From positions 14,479,991-14,543,990 of the forward strand of contig NC_133302.1 in the NCBI RefSeq assembly GCF_005239225.2: 64,000 bases of DNA. The letters are read 5' to 3'. A program made the position numbers and the translations under genes. Positions 23,701 to 36,352 of this stretch are shown here, piece after piece; the first letter of the stretch is position 1; each line of letters starts with the position of its first letter. The DNA is from Populus alba (lineage: Eukaryota; Streptophyta; Magnoliopsida; Malpighiales; Salicaceae). The notes below the pieces were generated by a model. The model had not been told where the DNA came from and did not search any database. It saw only the letters and a list, made by a program, of their open reading frames with translations.

Positions 23701-24082
23701 TATATTGTTGAGAAGAAAAATAGTTAAAATTCCAAGTTATTTAAAAAACATGTGAATCAATTAATTATTTATATTTAGATAAATTTACTGTAAAATATAA
23801 CTAATTAATTAATATTGGAAGAGAAGGTGGGTGACTAATTAATTAGTATTGCTAGGAAAGTAAAGTGGTTGCTGATGGCAAGTAATTAATTTGTATTGCA
23901 AGGAAAAGTGAGACACTAGGTTTGTTGTAAAAGATGCGGAAAGTGGGATATATGTTTGCTGTAAAAGATAAGGAAAGTGGGACATGGGCTGTGTAAAAAT
24001 TAAAAGGAAAAGTGGGTCATTAATTTTTTTTTTTTAACCTGGGCTACAACCCTCCTTAGCCTTGTAAAAGGCTCCGCCCCTG
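20701..24082 (-). mobile_element. hAT DNA transposon, complete ends
   Basis: 3382-bp element with perfect 13-bp terminal inverted repeats (CAGGGGCGGAGCC at 20701-20713; its complement at 24070-24082) and the 8-bp duplication. The next ~35 bases inside each end also share a CCTGGGCTA motif. A decayed transposase gene runs on the minus strand (20903-23329). The 3' subterminal region (23850-24020) holds repeated GGAAAGTGGGA-like motifs, probable transposase-binding sites. The insertion lies within the PMD reading frame. Confidence 0.97.
20903..23329 (-). pseudogene. hAT transposase pseudogene (ZMYM1/DUF4371 type)
   Basis: Starts at ATG 23329 (MENQGNKRGKTMFSFF). Recognisable domains in order are a TTF-type zinc-finger region (about 23190-22880, SPSKDAIFCFPCFIFENK), the DUF4371/RNase H-like part (22707-22183, with ILVDEAKDASNKEQMAIVLR and GQGYDGASNMRG), the middle (21855-21202), and the C-terminal hAT dimerisation segment (about 21110-21000, TATTERVFSAMKHVKTVLRN). 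The frame is broken by an early TAA near 23209, several further stops, and a frameshift at about 20998 just before the C-terminal tail. Such transposases cut and paste hAT DNA through the TIRs; this copy cannot encode a full enzyme. Confidence 0.93.
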
Positions 24083-24386
24083 GTTGATACGATTGATGAG
24101 TTGCACATGATTAATCATTGAGATATAGATTAAAATAATTGGTTGATAACACATGTGAATTATATCAACTATTGGCATGCAAAGAGAGCACATATATTTG
24201 AGGAGCAACATTCTATCATTGATGTTGATGTCTACGTGGACTGATATATAAATAGAACATATTGCTTTACCATATTGATATAAAACTATATTACAAGGTA
24301 TCCACATGTATAGTACAAGTTTTATACACCAAGATATAATAAATTGGTATGCATTAGTTTTTTTTTTTTGTTGTTGTTTAAGTGTC

Positions 24387-24425
<39 letters not shown>

Positions 24426-24970
24426 TATATATTTTTGTACACATTATGTGATTTTTTTATATAAGAGGGTGATCGAGCCACTAATACGTTTCATGATGAA
24501 ATTGATGATGTTGTACGTGTCATTACGAACAATTATGAACAACTGATGATGCGTAGGAGAGGCTTGTACGTATGTAGTGCAAGCATTAAACATCGTGATA
24601 TAATAAATTTGTATGCATTGATTATTTTTTTTTGGTCAACATAGCCTCAATTTCTTTCATCTATAGTGGATTGGTATATGTTAATTTTTAATTTTTATTT
24701 TTTTTATGTATTAGGTGATGTTTTTGGTATGGGAGGGTCATTGAGCCACTACTATGGCTCACGATGCAACCGATTATGTTATACATTCCATTGCAAACAA
24801 CTGGTTCACAGCTTGCCTTTCTGTACTTGATATAGTTGAGGAGGTTTCATGTCTGGATACTGTAAATAGCTGAGGATAAGGCAGCTTTACGAGGACAAAG
24901 ACAAAGACATACATGATTTCCAAGATGCAATTTGGACGATGCGGGGCCATCCATGAGCAGCAGCATTCAA
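24083..24970 (+). pseudogene. Plant Mobile Domain reading frame, 3' part
   Basis: Continues the PMD frame across the hAT insertion. Joining at the 8-bp duplication keeps a frame reading DVDTIDELHMINH, followed by the family-typical HVNYINYWHA segment near 24150-24180. Stops are frequent. Further on, two related segments at about 24465-24560 and 24725-24815 (sharing GAGGGT..TTGAGCCACTA) look like an internal duplication in the C-terminal part. The element's outer ends were not found. Confidence 0.55.
24391..24422. repeat. (AT)n microsatellite
   Basis: About 16 uninterrupted AT units. Confidence 0.95.
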
Positions 24971-26214
24971 TGAACTTCCAAGAACTAGCTAGATGTAGTT
25001 AAATTATAGGTATAATTTGTTCAGGTTTACACTTGCAATGAAATAATTTTGTTTTAAAGGATGTTGCTATACTGTCTCGTTTAGTCGTCATGTGTCAGAT
25101 ATCCATTTGACTGTAACTTTTGGAGAAAGTTGCTGGTGAGTTTATGCAATCTGAGGCAATGTCCTCTGTTTTGAACCTTGGTGCATGAGCTTCTCTGATT
25201 GCTAACAAGTTGATTTCCCTTTTCTTTTTTTTCCCCAGAACAACTTTTAATTCCATAACAATTATGGGATTTGGAAATATGAGGCTTTCAGTACTCTATC
25301 AGAAGCAATTCTCTCTTCTTCTTCTTCTTTTTTTTTAAGAAATAAATCAAAGAAGCAACTTCTAATGATCATCCAGGAGAATTTAAATCGGATGAGGATA
25401 GAACATGTCCCCTTTGTTCAACTTCAATTCCTGATATTTTTTCAGCAGTTTCATCTATGGCAGGCAAAAAAGCAGCACATGCAATGTTTTGAAAACGTTC
25501 ACCAATGACATGGTCTCTGCAAACATTTTCTCAACAACTTCTGAGCCAAAGAAAGAATCCTCTGGCCAATACATGCATAATTTGCGTTGGTCTCATCTTC
25601 TTCTTTTCCCTTCGTTGATCGAGCATCTTGTTGTTTAGTCTAATCGTATATATTATGTTCCTACTGTTTTTGAGGATATAGCTGATCCTCATCAGAAGGA
25701 GCTGGTTTGTGGAAAGAGATTTCTAATTTTGCTATGGCGAACACTGGCATTCCAGTTGTTACAAGCTCAAAACGGTGGAGCGCAATGACGTTTACAGTGC
25801 AAAGAATGGCTAGAAATTTGATTATACATAAATGCATGACGGAATTTTATTCATAAATTAAGTACAAGACCAAAGAAATTAATTAGTAAACAGTAAAACT
25901 ACACAGATTTAAATGTTCCAACTGGGTTTCAGACCAAATTGGGGACTAAATCTACCAAACCATTAACGATGTTCACGGCCTTGAAATCAAACAGAAGGCG
26001 ACGAATGAACATTCCCATGTATATAAACTGTAAAGGAACTATATCTTTCAATTTTATGCTGCATATATAAAGGCCCAGCGGGTGCTAATAAACCACCACA
26101 GCAACAGCCAGACATATTGGCCATGCCTTTCCTACCCTACCCCTTCTCCTCTTTCGCAAACCATATATAGATGTCATCACACGACAATCAATGAGAATTG
26201 TTTGTCTTCAAAAG
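24971..26214. other. Intergenic and expansin 3' flank
   Basis: No gene is supported. Contains a short CTT run near 25310-25330 and several short frames without recognisable similarity. The portion from about 25850 to 26214 is the probable 3' UTR and downstream region of the expansin gene. Confidence 0.45.
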
Positions 26215-27600
26215 CTAGAACTGACTGCCGGAAAATGTTTGGCCAAATTGCCAGTTTTCTGGCACAGCGTTGTAGCTAGTCACAGTCTTACCATCACTTG
26301 TGGTGACCTGGAAAGAAAGACTTTGGCCATTGAGGTAAGAATTGCTTTGCCAGTTCTGGCCCCAGTTCCTCGACATAGCTTGCCACCCTGTCTTAGAACC
26401 CTTGATCGACACTGATTGAACATCTCCTGCTCCAGCAACGTTTGTGATCAACACCAGATTAAAGTAAGAGTGCCCATTGATGGTAAACCTTATTCCTCCT
26501 TTCTTGACACAGGGGACCCTGTTTGGAGTTTGGACCAAAACAAAGTGTGTTAATGACATGAGCTCAATCTATCTGGTAATGGTGGATGCTGTGTTGCTCC
26601 AACGCATGAGCTAGAGCTACCGCAGAGCCAAAGATCATAACTAGCCACCGTGTAAATGATCTATAAGCGTATGGAATAAACTAGAACTGGTTCGTTTAAT
26701 TTTGCAGCATATTTAATTGTAACCGATGGAAGGCACTTGCCAATCTGTTAATTATACAATTGGGTGAAATTATATGAAATGAAAGTTGAATATCTCAAAT
26801 GAGAGGTTGATTTTTACCTTCTGAATGAGATGGGTACAATTCCAGCGCTGTATTGAGCGATTTGCAAGAAAGCTGGCTCAGCCATGTCGAAGTGTTGGAG
26901 GGGAGGATTACACCAGCCACCGTTGTCATTAGACAAGGCAGAGTTAGGGGGGCAGAAGTTAGTGGCGGTGACGGTGATGGACCCAGGGAGGCACCATTTG
27001 GGATCACTGTCACATCTCATCTCATAACAAGAACCACAGCTCAAGCCATTGTTGAATAGGGCAGTACTAAGTGCTGCAGTGTTAGTACCATACCCTTGAC
27101 TGTACAAATTGCCATACCCACAAGCACCTCCTGCAATATTTAGTGTATACATATATCCATTAAGAGCCAAAACTTTATTTAAAGGAAAAATCAAAGTTGT
27201 AATTCACACTCTGAGTCCACTAGACAATCTGTGACATCTTAAGGACTATAGTTTTTGAGTGACATTTGAGCTTCGTGACATGTGCAAGAGTAGAGTACTG
27301 TTTTCCCCCCCTTTAACACTATGGTTTGATATATGGACTTACTGATATAATAATTATTTACATTTTACATAGAAATCTTTTCAGGAAGTGAGTTTGGAAA
27401 ACCCATTCAGTAGAAGTAGCATTATTGCCCTATGAAGAAAGAAAGAAAAGTTGCAGAAACATACCCATTGTCCCAGAAGCATCACCCCCGCCATAGAAAG
27501 TGGCATGGCCACCTTGCCACCCTCCGTCGTCCCCATAAGTGCCTGCAACGCACAAGTGGAGCACAAACAAGAGAAGAGAGATAGTAGCTGCCATTGTCAT
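26215..27600 (-). CDS. EXPA: Alpha-expansin, three exons
   Basis: Secreted cell-wall loosening protein; it disrupts non-covalent cellulose-matrix contacts without hydrolysis and drives acid growth. Exons on the minus strand are 27600-27465, 27130-26818 and 26518-26215 (753 nt, 250 aa, the usual EXPA length). Residues 1-23 are a signal peptide ([20 protein letters not shown]). The mature start is [15 protein letters not shown]. The six-stranded barrel domain has the conserved Cys set (for example [12 protein letters not shown]) and the HFD motif at residues 125-127. The C-terminal carbohydrate-binding domain carries the conserved Trp residues ([20 protein letters not shown]) and ends [13 protein letters not shown]. 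Splice sites are GT/AG and all phases agree. A second ATG at codon 3 is possible. It belongs near the EXPA2/EXPA8 type, though I cannot assign the exact orthologue. The frame is fully intact. Confidence 0.97.
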
Positions 27601-27694
27601 TGTTGCTGGTAAGGTGTATCTATCAGGCGAGGAGAGGGAAAGTTTGTGTGAGAAAGACTCGACGCTTGGTGCTAAGGAAACGAGAACATGAACG

Positions 27695-27704
27695 CTTTAT
27701 ATAG
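27695..27704 (-). promoter_or_regulatory. TATA box of the expansin gene
   Basis: Minus strand CTATATAAAG, about 95 bases upstream of the expansin ATG at 27600. This is a fitting distance for a short 5' UTR. No other core element was assigned. Confidence 0.65.
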
Positions 27705-27719
27705 GCAACGAAGGGGGCG

Positions 27720-30700
27720 GAGGTCGAGGGCGGTTGTGATGTGGACGTGTGGAGGAAGCTGAGACAAGCTAATAAATTACCATGTTAGATAGCCAAAGCC
27801 ACAGCGAAAAATACTGAAACTCCTTGTCATATTTTCTTTCAAAGAATCGGAGGGCACATGCAGATGTTCTCAGGAGGCATACCATACAAGCTGACAAGGA
27901 CTCGAGCCCAGGACCCCACCTGCACATGCATTCATCGACTGTTTTCTTTTTCCCTGCTTAATTTCTTGGTTTTTTTTTTTTTTTGTTTTTTTTTTTGGGG
28001 TGCTTGTCACGTATGGGAACGTGGAATTTTCTTCTTAAATTGCGTGGAATTGCTGATCGCGGTTTTCGGGGCTTTGATTGGGGAATTTGGATTTTCAAAG
28101 TCCACAGGTAGGTTGAGGAACTCGAGGGGTCACCTTTTTTATTTCATGTTTTTTAAATTTTAGTGGGGGAGAAGCATTTGATATGTTTCTTTGAAGGGTT
28201 TTTGCTCTACATAAATTCAATTATAGGTGTTGCGATTTATTTTTTGAATTTTCTAATACTTTTTTAAGAAAAGAGAAAAAGAATGAATATATCTATTAGC
28301 TTGAAATGAGAATTATTTCCTTACAAAAACATGTTTTTTTTTTTTTAACTCTTCACTTTCCTGAAAAAATAAAAATATAAAAGAAAATAATTCCGAATTC
28401 CCTTCTATATATAAAAATAAAGATCTTATTTGATTGATCTAATATTTCATGCTCTTTCCTTTTAGTATTTTTAATTTTAACCAAACAAGTGATCTCTTGT
28501 TTTCATTTTTTTTAAAATTATTATATTTAGCTTTTCATGAATAAATCATTTTAGAATAAATAAAAAAAATCCCTATTCTAGTCTCGTGGATGAGAATGAA
28601 CCCTAATTCCTCCACGTAAAAACCCTATTTTAGTTTAGTCTCGTGGATGACAATAAACATAATTAGCAAAACTGTGGACAGTGACTTCAAGAATTATTAG
28701 TCGGTGGCTAACATGACTTATCAAACCCCATCCGGAATTGATTTGATCAACGAATTAGGTTTAAATCATACGGTTAATCGAGATCAATTCAAATTAATTT
28801 TTAAATTTTTCAAAAAACTATTTAAAATTTTAATATTTATATAAAAAAATTAAAAAATAATTCATGTAAATATAGGTTAGACATATTATAAATAATAAAG
28901 TTTAAAATATTATTTTAAAAGATTTTTTATTTTCAAATTAAAAAGATATCATGTTATTATTTTAAGTTAAAATATTTAAATTTAAAAGGTTTTTTATTTT
29001 ATATTTAAAAAACATAAATTTTTTCTTGATTTGAGAAAAAGAAGAAGAAAGAAGACGTAGCGATTAATAAATTAATAACACAAAACAATATTTGTCAATA
29101 TCTGAGGTTAAAGTCAGCAGCACACGTACGTAGAAGATTTTAAATAAGAGGAGATTACACAACCGGACAAAAGTCAACACCCATCAAGGAGATTACCGGT
29201 TTATTTCTACAAGGGAACAGTGTAAATAATTAAAGAAAAAAACCTAGTCAATATTTTGTACAAACTCTTAGAATTTTGAACACGATAGAAATTGAATGGT
29301 TCAATTTTTATTCTTTATGTTAGCTACTTATTGGTGGAATTAGAATGAAATGGATTTTTTTTATAGGCACATGGATTTTTTTTATAGGCACACGGCACCA
29401 TGTACATTAATTAGAGAGTGCTTTGAGAAGAAAGAAAGAAAGAAGGAAAGAAAAAAGGCTATTTGTATAAGTTTCGAGATGTTAAAAAACCATCTTTAAT
29501 CCAATAACTTAAGTTGTTAAGTGAAGTTTCAAGATATGATTTATATTATTTTTTAACACATCATTTTAAGTGAAAGATTTTTAGACATGAAACTTGCACA
29601 TATTAATATTAACATGTGCTTGATTTTTATCAAATAAATAAGGAAAGAGAAATTCAAACTTATAACTACTTGGTCATTAAATCTCTAATATCATGTCAAA
29701 AAATATCTCAACTTAATAATTTAAACTGTTAGATAAGGTCCCAAAACATGATTTATATTATTCTCTAACACGAGAGAAAAAAAAATTGGTGAGATATTTG
29801 TTATTTTTTTTTTATATTTGTGAGATTTTTTAATTTTAATTTGGTTTTCTTGTATTTTTATAATGAAATCTTCATTCATCTCTGAGTAAGTAATTTGATA
29901 AAACATATTAAACTAATATTTTTATTTTTTTCCTTCTAATTTCTTATTATCTTTCACTAACATCCAATAGGAATATTTGATCTTAGGATTTCTTGAATAG
30001 TTTTTCCAACAATTATAAAATAATTTTAAACACATATATTACCGAACTATAAAATCATTGCATTCTTAATTAATAGATTTTCCGAACGAATCTTAAGTTG
30101 ATCAGAAATTTTTTATTTTTGTTGGAAAAACGCAACTGCCTTTTTTGTCTTTTGCAAAGATGCCGTCTTTTACATGTATTTTTCTTCTTCTGCCTAAAGG
30201 ATTCTCATGCTTAATTCAACTTAATTGATTTAATTAATTAATTAATACAGGGCTTGATACGGACCTACCATGTTAGCATCACATGCAACTCCCGCACCTC
30301 GCGGTCCCTTGTCTTCATGCATCTCTTTCTTATGAAATTTGAGAGGCTTTAATTTATTAGAAACATGTTGTAAGAGAATAAATAAGTTACTGATTTGACA
30401 CAATCACACCCTCTACATTTATAAAACTTTGAATAACACAATTTTATATATCAATTAATATCATATGAGAGGAAAATGGAACCTGGAGAACATCCTTTCA
30501 TTATCCAATCTCAGCTAGAATATCTTTCCACAATATCCTTGTGTTTGTCAGTTTTACATTATAATAAAAAAAAGTTAAATTGTGTGGTGTTTTTACGGTT
30601 GCTTAATTTCTGTTTATTCTTGGATTATAATAGTGGAATTTTTTAAAATTCTCAATCTGATCCTTAAACTTTTTATTTTGCATAATTGGACCCTTTTGAG

Positions 30701-33700
30701 CCAAAATTAAAGGCCAATTGCATGTTTTTTTTTTAAGGATTGAGGGTTGAATTGAAAGATATGGTTTATTTTGATCCCTTATTTTTTAAAGCAATTAGGT
30801 ATCCGGTTCTCATAATTTTTAAAAAATCTGTTTCGGTACCACACTTTATTTTCCTACTTTTTTAGTCATTTTTTAGATGAAACAGAGAAGGAGTCGCTGG
30901 ATTCTGGCTTAGAGAGAAAACAGTTGTTGTTAGGAAAGATTTAGGCCATCAAAAGTATAGTTTTTGTGTCAAAAAGTTCCATAAAATGAGGGAGTTAAGA
31001 TTATGTATTTTTTTTTACCTTGAAAACACCTATAAAAACATATTTGAGCTCAGGAAGATTTTTAGTTTCCGGTTGATTTTGAGTTTTGGGATGATTTTTT
31101 TTTATGTGTTTTTGGAGGCCATGATTTGGTTTGACAAGGTTCTAAGGTGTTTTCCTAAATGTTTTGAGTGAAAAATAGGTTAAAAATGAGTTTTTAGATG
31201 AAAAAAACCATGAATCTTATTTTTCCGGCCATCATAACAGCTAGATTTTGAGATTTTAGACGACACCCTTTTAACTTGAAAAAAACTGGCCCACACACGG
31301 GCCCTTTCAATGTGTGCCAGACACATGGTTTGGCCTATTGTTTTTCCATTTTTTAATTTTATTTAAAATTAATACATGTTTTTATATGTATTTTTTAATT
31401 TTTTTTAAATTAATTTTTTTAATTAATATCCGTTATCTATGATTTTTTTTGTTGTTGCTTATTTAGCCATTTTTAGATAGAGATTATTTTTTAATTATAT
31501 TGGTTGTGTTTAATTTGTTAAGAAGTTAGTATGATTCATTTATAATTTTTATTTAATGCATTTTATTTAGATTAAATATTCATTTTTTTATATATAATTG
31601 TTTGAATATGTGCAACCTTGCATAATATTTGTTTTGAATTTTATTAAATAAAATTTATATGTTTTATTTATTTTTAATGATTTTTTTTTCATTTATTTAC
31701 ACTATAATTCATGATTTATTTAATTGTATGGATGCATAAGTTTTTCAATTTACATTTACGATCTTTTTAATGTAAAATAAAACACATTAAAAACAATTCT
31801 ACATGTTAATTTTTTTTAATCATGTATTAGTGTTTTTAATTTAATCCTTATTCTTATGATTTTTTTTTTCTTAACTCTTTTATAAAAGTTTAATTATTTT
31901 TAATTTTACCCTTCAATTCAAGTTGAAAGCGTATTGTTTTTTTTTTTTTTCATTTTCATCATTATTCTTTTCATTTCCTTTTGTTAATGTTTTTGTTCTT
32001 TTCATTTTAAATCTCAAAGTGAAAATTTATTGTTATCCTTTAATTTATTCTTTATTAATTTTAACTTTTATTCTTTCAATTGCTATTTTTAACTTTGGAT
32101 TTTTTGTTTGTATTTTTTTTTTCTCGATTACATACTTCAATATTTTATTTTCTAGGGTTTGGGCTCCATGATTATGTCATGTATTGTGCTTCCAATTTGA
32201 TGACCCGGGTTAAGGGTTGATATATATTTTTTTTTCTGATATCTTTGTATGATATTGTTGTTGTTTTTTTTTTTAAAATAGTTTTGTGGTTTTTTTTTTA
32301 GTTTTTTTTTCCTATTAAATTATTCCAATATCATGATCTAGAACATAATTTTATCAAGTTAATTCAGACTTGCTCGCTCTTTAATATCCAGATTACTAGT
32401 CTACTGTGTTGGCTTTATATATATATTGTTTTGATTTTTTCTTAATTTATATATTTTTTATATTTCTTAAAATGATTTTTAAGTTTGTATTTCACTTCTC
32501 TTTTATTTTTGCTTATTTATCATTTTTTAAATAGTGACTATTTTTAAAATTATATTAAATATGTTTAATTTTTGAAGAAATTAGTATGAATTATTTGTAA
32601 TTTTTATATATTATATAAAATATCAAATTTATTTTTAGAAAAAAATATTTATTTCTCATAATATTTTTAATTTAAGCAGCCTTGCATGTTATGTTTTTTC
32701 TTTTTATTTTTGTAATAAATCTTATGTGTGTGTTGATTTCTATTTCAAATTCATTTTAATAAATAAAATCATTAAACACGATCAAGTAAATAACTCATAT
32801 TGCAATATTAAATATCTTGATTTACATTCGTCTCTTAAATTTTTCAATTTTGATTTTGTTTAAGAAAAAAAATTACAAAGCCAAAATTGGTTTGTTAGGG
32901 TGTTTTTTTTTCTTTGTTTTTTTTATTGAACTTGATTTTTTTTTCATCCATTTTTTTCTCATATTGTGAAAAAAAAATAGTTTTAGAGGAAAATCATGTT
33001 ATTAAACTTTATAAAATCCATGACATGTTTGCAGGTTTAGCTGGTTGATTTGGTTCTAAGATTTGGCGAGTTTAACCTTTTTTTTTGTAATTAAGTTTTT
33101 TTAACATCTCCGTATTGGGTTGATGTTTGATTTTGCAGATGCCTATTTTTTTATCATATAATTAAATAAAAAATAATTTTGGAAAAAAACAAATTATAAT
33201 CCCACTGGAGTCCTAACTCGGTTCACAGATTGGTCATACTAGCTTAGGTTACCTAGTTTATAGATTTAAAAAGCTCACCCACTAATTGAATATGTTTTTT
33301 TCTTTAATTATTTTTTGATTTTATCCTTCAATGTTAGATTGGTTTGAAAATAAGCTATATGATTTATTTTTGTTTGTTTCTATAGGTTGATGCTCAATTT
33401 TGTAACCATATATTTTTATCATATAATGAAAATAATTTGTAAAAAAAGTTATTAAACTCAATGAAGTCCATGATATGGGTCGTTGGGGGGCTGAGATCAC
33501 TATCTCAATAATGTTTTCATAAAAAATTATTATCTTGAATTTTTTTTTTAAGTTAAGCCATGTTTTTAGCAGTCATCAAGATTGCATTTGGACCAATGAA
33601 ATCAATTAATTTAGTTCAGGCTAGCTTTCACACGATTTAATTAGAAATTAGAGTTAGGCAAATATGTTATGAAGCTTTAAAATTGATTCATTAAGTTAGA

Positions 33701-33780
33701 TTCAATTACACAATACAAAAAAATTGTTCGTGTTTTTAACATTTTAAAAAATTAATCTAACACACTATGAGAATCTCAAA
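27720..33780. other. AT-rich intergenic with decayed repeats
   Basis: No gene is supported. Seen within it: a tandem 21-bp duplication (ATGGATTTTTTTTATAGGCAC) at about 29350-29395; two related copies of a segment with GATATGATTTATATTATT-like cores near 29460-29560 and 29690-29770; and two diverged copies of a T-rich block (about 31380-31620 and 32450-32700; landmark TTAGTATGA.TCATTTATAAT). This looks like old LTR or LINE debris, but no protein motif remains. Confidence 0.45.
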
Positions 33781-33789
33781 GTGGTGGAT

Positions 33790-34400
33790 TTTGTGCATTA
33801 CTTGGATGAGTTTTGACTTATATAAGTAAATTCTTTTCTAAAAGCCAACACCAAATATTGTTCACCTTTTCTTTGATAATAGAAAAACACAATGGATAAA
33901 CCAAATAATTAGCATAAGCAACTGAATCAACAACTTTGCCTTGTACTTACTATAAATACGAGTATTGTCAATACTGATAAAAGGATGACATGATTGAAAC
34001 CCACCAATTGAAGCACCAAATGCTCAAAATGCTTCTCTAAATGTTGCCTTATTTCCATCAACCATTTTATGATCTCAAGTGACAATCATTCTCGGATTTG
34101 AATCTTTGATGGCTAATAGCATTCTATGCAGGTTTTGAAAGGATTCTTCATGTGTACCAAACAACTATTCCAATATTTTTTGTTTAGCTATCCATGCTTT
34201 TAATATGAGATATCATGCACATAATTTCTCTCTTGTAGCTTGAATTAATGTAACAATTTTACTTATTATATCTATTTTTAAAATTGTCAGCATTACCTCA
34301 ACAACGAGATCTAAGTCAATTTGATGATGTTGTTTCAAAATAAATGGGTTTTGACATGTGTGATCCTTTTAATTTTGAGATCTCCTATGAATTAAATATC
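33790..34400 (-). pseudogene. Second decayed MULE transposase
   Basis: On the minus strand a reading around 34060-33900 gives MVDGNKATFREAF, then FGASIGGFQSCHPFISIDNT and RIYSKYKAKLL. This is the MULE transposase core (family consensus near ISIDGTHIYGKYKGKLL). Upstream on that strand (34200-34060) is the preceding helical region in broken frames. Stops interrupt it. It is distinct from the copy at 17440, which lies on the other strand and has different residues. TIRs not located. Confidence 0.75.
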
Positions 34401-35728
34401 TAGTGATATCCTCTATGCAAATATCATTTATATTCTGGTTATTGTATGCATTACAACTAAATATAAGTTTTAGTTGAACGATGAACCTTATACCATGTAC
34501 ATCCTAGTTTCATATTAACATTTTCTTATGCCAATGTTTGTTTCTTTGCACCACCACCTAATCTAGATGGACTAGCTACTCGTGATGCTTGTGTGATCCT
34601 CTAACTATTACAAGGCCCTCAGGTGAGCTCATGCTAGAGTTTAATCACCTACGTCTAACATATTAATCCTATTAATGCTTGTAAACCCATACATTGAATT
34701 CACACATACATCACAATATGAATATACTTATATAACGAGCTTGACTAACCCTAATTTGCAACATCTTTCATGTAATTTTGACTTCTATTTCAAACATATT
34801 CAAATCAAGTTGATCACATAACATTTTATATAACTTGTTAAGAGATATATCTAATGTAGCAATTAGAAACTTATGGCTTCCTCCATTATAAGTGAATACA
34901 TAATTTGATATAATCCTTAATTTAACCTAAATAAACCCTAACTCTAACCTTAATTCATAATCAACAACAACCTAAAATCATTAATTATTTTACAAAATAA
35001 CATAATTATCAACTCAAATTATATTTAATTAACATAATTATATAAAAAAAACCCTATTTTTTTTTGTTTAAATCCCTAATTCTATACCCTAACATTTTTA
35101 AATCAACAATTAACCAACATCAAATTGGTAAAGGAGAAGTGTTAAATATACCTCAAAATATAGAATATGAGTAATGATTATGACCAGTAGTTGTATTTTT
35201 GGTCTGAAATAGCATGACCTATGATGGGAGGAGAGAGAGAGAGATAGAGAAAGAGAGAGGAGGGTGATTTTATGGTGTTTTGGGTGTGTTTCATGGTGAC
35301 GAGAGAGAGAGAGAAGGGGGTATTTAATTTTGTTTGGAGTTGCAAGTTACAGATGTCATTTAGAACTCGTTAAAGCATGCTATATCCATAAATATTTTAT
35401 TCGCTATGGTATTTTATTATATTTTTTTATATGTTATAAACAAAATGATAAGTTATTAGAAGAAACTCTCAAATTTGTAATTTTAATTTAAAGATAGCGA
35501 ACAATCATGGTCTTACGTTGTTTAAATAATCAATCTCAGACAACCAAAGATAAAAATATGCAATGATTATAAAAATAATGAAAATACGTGTAGAAATAAG
35601 AAATATGATAAATTAAAAAGATATTATTCTAGAACAAGAGCAATATTTAGGAAAAAATATGTGAACTGAATCTCTAAAAAAGCTAGAAATTTGGTCTTTA
35701 AAATTAATTTTGATCTTGAAAATAGCCT
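34401..35728. other. AT-rich intergenic, GA repeats
   Basis: No gene is seen. It contains two imperfect (GA)n runs at about 35227-35262 and 35300-35318, separated by a TTTTATGGTGTTTTGGGTGT stretch, then AT-rich DNA up to the Copia target site. Confidence 0.5.
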
Positions 35729-35733
35729 CTACC

Positions 35734-35981
35734 TGTTAAAGTTTATTTATTTAATTCATTGTTTTATTTAATTATTTATTTTATGTTGATTTAGTTATAA
35801 TGGACCTAGTCTTTAGGATGTGTTTAGGTGGCTAAGAGAGTGGTGATTGTGTTGCTAGAATCATGGGTTAGTGGGTTAATGGTGATGTGGGTTAGTGGGT
35901 TCATTATACACTATGTAATGCCTATTTATAGGCTCTTTATCTTTAATTGAATATTAAGCCAAGCATTCATTTTTATTATCA
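35734..35981 (+). repeat. 5' LTR of Copia element
   Basis: Begins TGTTAAAGTTTATTTATTT and ends CATTTTTATTATCA. A TATTTATAGGCTC string near the end is a plausible TATA region. The only difference seen from the 3' LTR is C versus T near 35941 (CTTTATCTTTAATTG versus CTTTATTTTTAATTG). Confidence 0.97.
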
Positions 35982-35982
35982 G

Positions 35983-35995
35983 TGGTATCAGAGCC
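35983..35995 (+). promoter_or_regulatory. Primer-binding site of Copia element
   Basis: TGGTATCAGAGCC, one base after the 5' LTR, is the exact complement of the plant initiator Met-tRNA 3' end used to prime minus-strand DNA synthesis. Confidence 0.95.
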
Positions 35996-36352
35996 TAAAC
36001 ACCTTAAAATTCCCTAATCCCTTTCAATTCACTTGTACACAGCCGAGAGTGCAAGACAGCCCAAATAATCCAAGCCACAAACCAACCGACCTGTCACTCC
36101 TGCACTTTTACAATCGAGAGAAAGAACCAAAAATCCCAAATCCTCCTGCACTCTCCATCGTGACCAGCCGAGAGGAGAAATCCATCCCAATCTTTTTCAA
36201 ATTCCAGTCATCGTGAGCTGCAGAGAGAACCGAGAGAAACCCACTCAAATTCCATCAAATTCCATTTTTTCATCATGAGCAGACGAGAGTAACGAGAGAA
36301 TCAAAATTTCAGCCATTTTCTTCACTCATTTCTCAGACTCACAAGTACATCA

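Larger units (their letters stand above)
20693..24090. repeat. 8-bp target-site duplication of the hAT element
   Basis: GTTGATAC occurs at 20693-20700 and 24083-24090, immediately outside the TIRs. An 8-bp duplication is diagnostic of hAT transposition. Confidence 0.95.
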
